10,151 nucleotides of DNA, taken from assembly GCA_012799265.1 (NCBI GenBank), contig JAAZLP010000450.1:1-10151 (forward strand). The letters run 5' to 3'. Of the stretch, positions 6,624 to 10,151 are shown piece after piece. Each line of letters starts with the position of its first letter. Position 1 is the first letter of the stretch. Under the pieces are notes generated by a model. The model saw only the letters and a program-made list of their open reading frames with translations, was not told the origin of the DNA and made no database searches. Origin of the DNA: Phyllobacteriaceae bacterium. Its GTDB lineage: Bacteria > Pseudomonadota > Alphaproteobacteria > Rhizobiales > Devosiaceae. A program made the position numbers and the translations under genes.

Positions 6624-6723
6624 TCGTGCTGTCTGTTTCGAGTCGACTGGCTTCAGCATCGCCGAGAACGACAAACGACGCCACGACAATCATCTTGGTC
6701 GAGTCCGGCGTCAGCGCTCTCGG

Positions 6724-7551
6724 TCAGCCGCCATTGCTTGAGGGCGGCGTGGTCGATGGTGGCGGTGTCGTAGATGGCGGCGTGCTTGTCGGCGGCGGTG
6801 TTGTGGTCGGCGGCGTTGTCTGTGGCGGATAGGTTTCGCTCGAGCTGCCCTCAGATGCGCTATGGATCGAGCCCGACGATTCCAGCGATGGCGGGGGGAT
6901 CGGCGCGAGGCAGGCCTGCGCGCCGCTGACGCGGAACTCATTGAGGAAAGCGGACTGGATGTTGGGGAGCGGGAAATAGCGCGTCAGGTCACTCCGCTCG
7001 TCGACCCATTTGAAAAGCCCGGAAGCTCCGGCGCCAACAACACCAATGTCGCAGCGCTCCGTGAGATCGTAGCAGGTACTGCCTTCGCAGAACTGCAAGG
7101 CGCCCTCATAGAGCATGACGAGGGACTGGCCGCTGCCCACGGTGACATCGAATTTGGTGCCGCGAACAGCGATCGAGGCCGTCGGGGTGTCGATAGAGTA
7201 GGCTGATTTCGGGCTGTTGCCGGAGATGAAACGGAAGGTGCCGGCCAGGGCGTCCACCGCAAAGCGATTGGTCTGATTACCGTTGAGAAGATAGCTCTCG
7301 ATGACGAGTGTGCTGCGCGGGCCGACAACGATGCGCGTCTGGTCCTGGAACAGCAATTGTACCCGTCCGCTCGGGCCAGTGACGATGCGCTCGCCCACCG
7401 AGACGTCCGAGCCAACCACCAGAACGCGTTCTGCAGACCCGGCCTGTGCCTTGGCGTCAGGATTGACCCCGACAGCGGACCCTTCCCCGGCAGCATGGGC
7501 GGGGAGGGCGGTGGCCATACAGAGTAGCGAGGCTAGAACGATATTCTTCAT
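6724..7551 (-). CDS. Secreted FecR-domain protein with Pro/Thr-rich C-terminal tail
   Basis: The 275-residue protein starts with a Sec signal peptide (MKNIVLASLLCMATALPAHA, cleavage about residue 20). Residues about 40-138 are a FecR-type domain: VGERIVTGPSGRVQLLFQD, then RIVVGPRSTLVIES, then IDTPTASIAVRGTKFDV. The domain is named for the periplasmic part of the iron-dicitrate regulator, but this protein has no N-terminal anti-sigma part or inner-membrane anchor, and no FecI or FecA gene is nearby. A conserved-looking FCEGSTCYDLTERC segment (Cys155, Cys160, Cys167) may form disulfides. The tail from about 241 is low-complexity Pro/Thr/Ser ending in SSNGG, perhaps a spacer through the cell wall. 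ATG 7551 is chosen because it opens the signal peptide directly; ATG 7569 adds six residues and has no ribosome site. Function unknown; periplasmic location is likely. Confidence 0.85.
   Translation of the reverse strand: MKNIVLASLLCMATALPAHAAGEGSAVGVNPDAKAQAGSAERVLVVGSDVSVGERIVTGPSGRVQLLFQDQTRIVVGPRSTLVIESYLLNGNQTNRFAVDALAGTFRFISGNSPKSAYSIDTPTASIAVRGTKFDVTVGSGQSLVMLYEGALQFCEGSTCYDLTERCDIGVVGAGASGLFKWVDERSDLTRYFPLPNIQSAFLNEFRVSGAQACLAPIPPPSLESSGSIHSASEGSSSETYPPQTTPPTTTPPPTSTPPSTTPPPSTTPPSSNGG
6735..6832. repeat. Degenerate short tandem repeat encoding a Pro/Thr tail
   Basis: Units of 15 or 18 bp beginning GGCGG (plus-strand reading) recur five to six times. On the minus strand they encode PP-x-TT-type repeats at residues about 241-271 of the FecR-domain protein. 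Units stay multiples of three, so copy-number changes would keep the frame. Confidence 0.6.
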
Positions 7552-7680
7552 GAGAAGCTCATCCCCCATTGCCGCTGAACCACAGATGAACCGCGCGGCC
7601 AGGGGAGCTTAGCAAGCCATACCCGGCGCGAAAAGATGGGCGTTAAGCTGCTTGGGCCACGCCGTTTCAGGGGCCAAAGG

Positions 7681-7709
7681 TTGCCGCCGCGACGAGGGCA
7701 GGCTATGTG
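7681..7709 (+). promoter_or_regulatory. Possible sigma-70-like promoter upstream of the glycosyltransferase gene
   Basis: TTGCCG and TATGTG are 17 bp apart, ending 39 bp before the glycosyltransferase ATG. Both are partial matches to the consensus hexamers, which is normal in alphaproteobacteria, so this is only suggestive. The rest of 7552-7748, the divergent region between the FecR-domain and glycosyltransferase genes, shows no other clear signal. Confidence 0.25.
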
Positions 7710-7748
7710 CAGCCGAATTGCGCCGCGCCTTTTTGGCAAGAGGACCTC

Positions 7749-8489
7749 ATGAAACTCGCCTTCGTCATCCCCGCCTATAATGAAGAAGCGCTGATCGGGA
7801 AGTGCCTGGAATCGGTGCTGGCCGAGATCAAGCGCTCCGGCGTTGATGCTGACGTCATCGTGGTCAACAACGCTTCCAAGGACCGTACGGGCGAGATCGC
7901 GCGCAGCTTTGAAGGCGTCACCGTCGTTGACGAACCCAAGAAGGGTCTGGTCAATGCGCGCGACGCCGGCTTTGCCGCCAGTGCGGGCTATGAGCTCGTC
8001 GCCAATATCGACAGCGACACTGTTGTGCCGGAAGGATGGCTCGATATCGTCATGGACGAGTTCGCCAAGGACCCCAAGTTGGTCTGCCTGAGCGGCCCCT
8101 ATATCTATTACGACATGGCCTGGCACAATCGCGCCATGGTTGGGTTCTTCTATGGCCTGACCAAGCTGATCTACTGGATCAACCGCTATGTACTCCGCGT
8201 TGGTTCAGTCGTGCAGGGCGGCAATTTCGTGTTCAAGCGCGAAGCCTGGGCTTCGGTTGGCGGCTATGACCGGACCATCGAATTCTTCGGCGAAGATACC
8301 GATGTCGCCGTGCGCCTCTCCAAGATCGGTCACGTTAAATGGACCTTCCGCCTCAAGATGAAGACCTCCGGCCGTCGTCTCGAAGAGGAAGGCGTCTTCA
8401 AGACCGCAGGCCAGTACACGCTGAACTTCTTTGCGGTGACCTTCCGCGGCAAGCCGGCCACCAAGGAATATAAAGACATTCGTCGCTGA
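7749..8489 (+). CDS. Family 2 glycosyltransferase (GT-A fold)
   Basis: The 246-residue protein starts MKLAFVIPAYNEE, the first strand of a GT-A nucleotide-sugar binding fold. It continues with VIVVNNASKDRTGEIA, the metal-binding D88-S-D90 motif (ANIDSDTVVPEGW), QGGNFVFKREAW and the acidic catalytic-base region FFGEDTDVAVRLSKIG (Glu182-Asp183). It would transfer a sugar from an activated donor to an acceptor that cannot be predicted. There is one moderately hydrophobic stretch (about 130-150) but no clear membrane anchor, so it probably works at the cytoplasmic face of the membrane in polysaccharide or glycolipid synthesis. An AAGAGGA ribosome site precedes the ATG; an upstream ATG at 7707 would add an unlikely extension. 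It stands alone, divergent from the FecR-domain gene. Confidence 0.9.
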   Translation: MKLAFVIPAYNEEALIGKCLESVLAEIKRSGVDADVIVVNNASKDRTGEIARSFEGVTVVDEPKKGLVNARDAGFAASAGYELVANIDSDTVVPEGWLDIVMDEFAKDPKLVCLSGPYIYYDMAWHNRAMVGFFYGLTKLIYWINRYVLRVGSVVQGGNFVFKREAWASVGGYDRTIEFFGEDTDVAVRLSKIGHVKWTFRLKMKTSGRRLEEEGVFKTAGQYTLNFFAVTFRGKPATKEYKDIRR

Positions 8490-8551
8490 CGACTGCTCGC
8501 GTCTGAGTTAGGCTCTCTCTGTCGCATGGTGCGGCAGGAGTCGGCTGGTTG

Positions 8552-10151
8552 ATGAGTTTCTCTTCGCAGCTCCCGCCCATTCCGCTGGCGCAAGCCAGCG
8601 CCACATTGCGCGCCCTCGCGCAGGCTGCAGGCCAGACTGTGGAGGCCAGGGTGCTGGCCCAGTCGGCCAATGGCACGACGCAGGTGCAGGTGGGGCGACA
8701 GACGCTGAGCCTGCAATTCCCCGAGCCCCCGCCGATTGGCGCCACCCTGACCCTGTCGCTGCAACAGGCACAGGGGCAGGTGCGGGTCACGCTGGTCTCA
8801 ACCCAGCCACCCGCCAGTCCAGCCACCGCATCTCCGGCTCCGAACCCGGCCAGTTCGCCGGCCACCTCCGTACAATTGTCGCCTGCGGCCCTCTCTGGCA
8901 GCCCGCCGCCTGTCTCGCCACAGACTTCCCCGCAAGCAGCCGTTCCAGCGCAAGCGCCACCGCAGCCAGCGGCACAGGCTGCGCCTTTGGCTCCCAACCC
9001 TCCAGGAACATCGACCGCGCCAACCGTTGGTGCGTCTGCCATCCCACCAAGTAGCGGATCATCTCCCTCTGCCACCCCCGCTGCCGCCGTTCCGCGGCAA
9101 ACTGGCGCCACGCCAGCACCTGGCGCAGGAACGCCCGCGAGCAGCACTGCCACGCTACCGCCCAATGCTGCTGCGCCGCCCAATGCTGCTGCACCTGTGA
9201 TCGCCGCGCCCGCTGCCGCTTTGCCACGGACAAACATCCCGTACGCGGCCGCTGTACCAGCAACCGGGGTTGCGCCGACTTCAGCAACGCCAGGTGCAAC
9301 CACGTCGCTGCCACCCGTGGCAGCCTCCATCGCCGGCGGGCTTGTAGGACAGCATGCGCCCCAGCCCGGGCAGGCTTCACCAGGCGCCACCAGCCCTCAA
9401 CCTCCCGCCGCCGCACCCCCGGCCCAAACACAAGCCGCCGCGCTGACGCAGATGGTGCAGCAGGCGCTGCCTCGACAGGACAGCATTGTCGCGCTCACCA
9501 GCGCGCTTGCCGGCGTGGTCGGTCGGATCGCGCTGCCGCAGGAAGTTGTGAAGGCGGCGCAGCAGGTACTGGGGCGGGCCATGACGCTGGATGGTGGCAA
9601 GCTTAACGGCACGACTATCCAGAATGCGGTCAGAAATTCCGGCATTTTTCAGGAAGCCATGCTGGCAAGCGGGCAGGGCAAGGCAGGCCGGGACATGAAG
9701 TCCAGCCTTCTTGGCTTGCAGCGTCAGCTGGGGGCCTGGCTCGGCGACCAGGCGCCGGTGGACCAATTGAGCAAAGTGCCTCCGCCGCTCAAAGGCATTA
9801 TCCCCCGAGCGAGACTAGCCCCTATGGCCCCGCCTGACCTTCCAGACGATCCGGAACTGGTCGGCAAGCTCCTGCTGGAGCGCACTGAGGCGGCTCTGTC
9901 GCGCATGCGGCTGCATCAGAGCGCATCGCTGCCGGAGCCCGGCGCTCAGCGCAATGAAGCCCAGTGGAGCCTCGACCTGCCGGTCAACCTCGCGGGTCAA
10001 CAAACCCTCCTGCAGATGCAGATCCATCGTGATCCCGAGGGCGATGCGACCCGGCCAGAGGATCGTGGCTGGCAGGTTCGATTTGCCATCAATCTCAGCG
10101 AGGCCGACGAGGTCGGCGCCCAGATTTCGCTGCGCGGTACGGTGACGGGCG
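8552..10151 (+). CDS. FliK-like flagellar hook-length control protein, 3' end outside window
   Basis: An open frame runs from ATG 8552 through the window end (533 codons and still open). The N-terminal part (about 1-85) is compact, with QTVEARVLAQSANGTTQVQV reading as a small beta domain. Residues about 90-295 are disordered, rich in Pro, Ala, Thr and Gln. Residues about 300-420 are helical (SIVALTSALAGVVGRIALPQ, then SGIFQEAMLASGQ and DMKSSLLGLQRQLG). From about 469 (WSLDLPVNLAGQQTLLQMQI, then WQVRFAINLSEADEVGAQIS) it matches the start of the FliK C-terminal domain, which tells the flagellar type III export apparatus to switch from hook to filament substrates. Length control is thought to use the extended middle as a ruler. 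A GGCAGGAG site lies 11 bases before the ATG and 8 before an in-frame TTG at 8549, so either may be used. The name fliK is not certain because divergent FliK-like proteins also exist outside flagellar clusters. Confidence 0.8.
   Translation, partial: MSFSSQLPPIPLAQASATLRALAQAAGQTVEARVLAQSANGTTQVQVGRQTLSLQFPEPPPIGATLTLSLQQAQGQVRVTLVSTQPPASPATASPAPNPASSPATSVQLSPAALSGSPPPVSPQTSPQAAVPAQAPPQPAAQAAPLAPNPPGTSTAPTVGASAIPPSSGSSPSATPAAAVPRQTGATPAPGAGTPASSTATLPPNAAAPPNAAAPVIAAPAAALPRTNIPYAAAVPATGVAPTSATPGATTSLPPVAASIAGGLVGQHAPQPGQASPGATSPQPPAAAPPAQTQAAALTQMVQQALPRQDSIVALTSALAGVVGRIALPQEVVKAAQQVLGRAMTLDGGKLNGTTIQNAVRNSGIFQEAMLASGQGKAGRDMKSSLLGLQRQLGAWLGDQAPVDQLSKVPPPLKGIIPRARLAPMAPPDLPDDPELVGKLLLERTEAALSRMRLHQSASLPEPGAQRNEAQWSLDLPVNLAGQQTLLQMQIHRDPEGDATRPEDRGWQVRFAINLSEADEVGAQISLRGTVTG
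9158..9193 (+). repeat. Two-copy 18-bp tandem repeat in the FliK-like linker
   Basis: CCGCCCAATGCTGCTGCG is followed directly by a copy that differs only in the last base. It encodes PPNAAA twice (residues 203-214). It is a recent in-frame duplication in the disordered region. Confidence 0.85.

Noticed and set aside
6662..6723. Possible terminator hairpin after the FecR-domain gene (CCGAGA and TCTCGG ends)
   Set aside because: The arms are about 50 bases apart, the stem is short, and no run of T follows on either strand.
8526..8552. Short frame starting ATG 8526 and ending TGA overlapping the FliK-like start
   Set aside because: It has only eight codons and no ribosome site of its own, so it is unlikely to be a real leader peptide.
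8398..9390. 330-codon minus-strand open frame, Gly/Ala/Cys-rich
   Set aside because: It is antisense to the FliK-like gene and the end of the glycosyltransferase gene. Its composition mirrors the Pro/Ala-rich codons on the other strand and no domain is visible.

Overview
The window is high-GC, tightly packed DNA that reads as an alphaproteobacterium, probably Hyphomicrobiales and perhaps a Devosia-like lineage. The grounds are a FliK-like hook-length gene, an ScfR-type regulator, an ion channel ending in a zinc ribbon, and frequent weak or non-ATG starts. The taxon is inferred from protein style; there is no rRNA gene here to settle it.

Layout. At 1-637 (minus) lies the 5' part of a Tat-exported substrate-binding protein of an ABC importer. 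A 189-bp divergent intergenic region holds a perfect 16-bp palindrome (785-800). At 827-5811 (plus) lies what looks like one operon. It encodes an HTH/ScfR-type regulator (827-2440), a stand-alone receiver-domain response regulator (2503-2886), a 77-residue two-helix membrane protein (2870-3103), and a sodium:solute-symporter/STAC/histidine-kinase fusion related to CbrA and CrbS (3103-5811). The second and third genes overlap by 17 nt, and the third and fourth join at TAATG. A potassium-channel-like gene (minus, 6623-5808) converges on the kinase so closely that both genes use the same CTAG as stop codon. Upstream of it on the minus strand is an orphan secreted FecR-domain protein with a Pro/Thr tail (7551-6724). 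Divergent from that are a family 2 glycosyltransferase (7749-8489) and a FliK-like flagellar protein (8552 to the window end, incomplete).

Most interesting point. The DNA-binding regulator carries, between its HTH and its acyl-CoA-regulator part, a segment that aligns without gaps to the histidine-phosphotransfer (DHp) helix pair of the kinase in the same operon. By hand count 15 of 52 positions are identical, including the phospho-acceptor histidine (His140 against His684). The regulator has no ATPase domain, and the response regulator has no output domain. This suggests a relay of transporter-kinase to lone receiver to DHp-bearing transcription factor. That factor could also sense short-chain acyl-CoA through its ScfR part. 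The relay is an inference; the domains are visible in the sequence.

No RNA genes, insertion sequences, CRISPR arrays or attachment sites were seen. No gene-free stretch exceeds 300 bases; the longest are 638-826 and 7552-7748.
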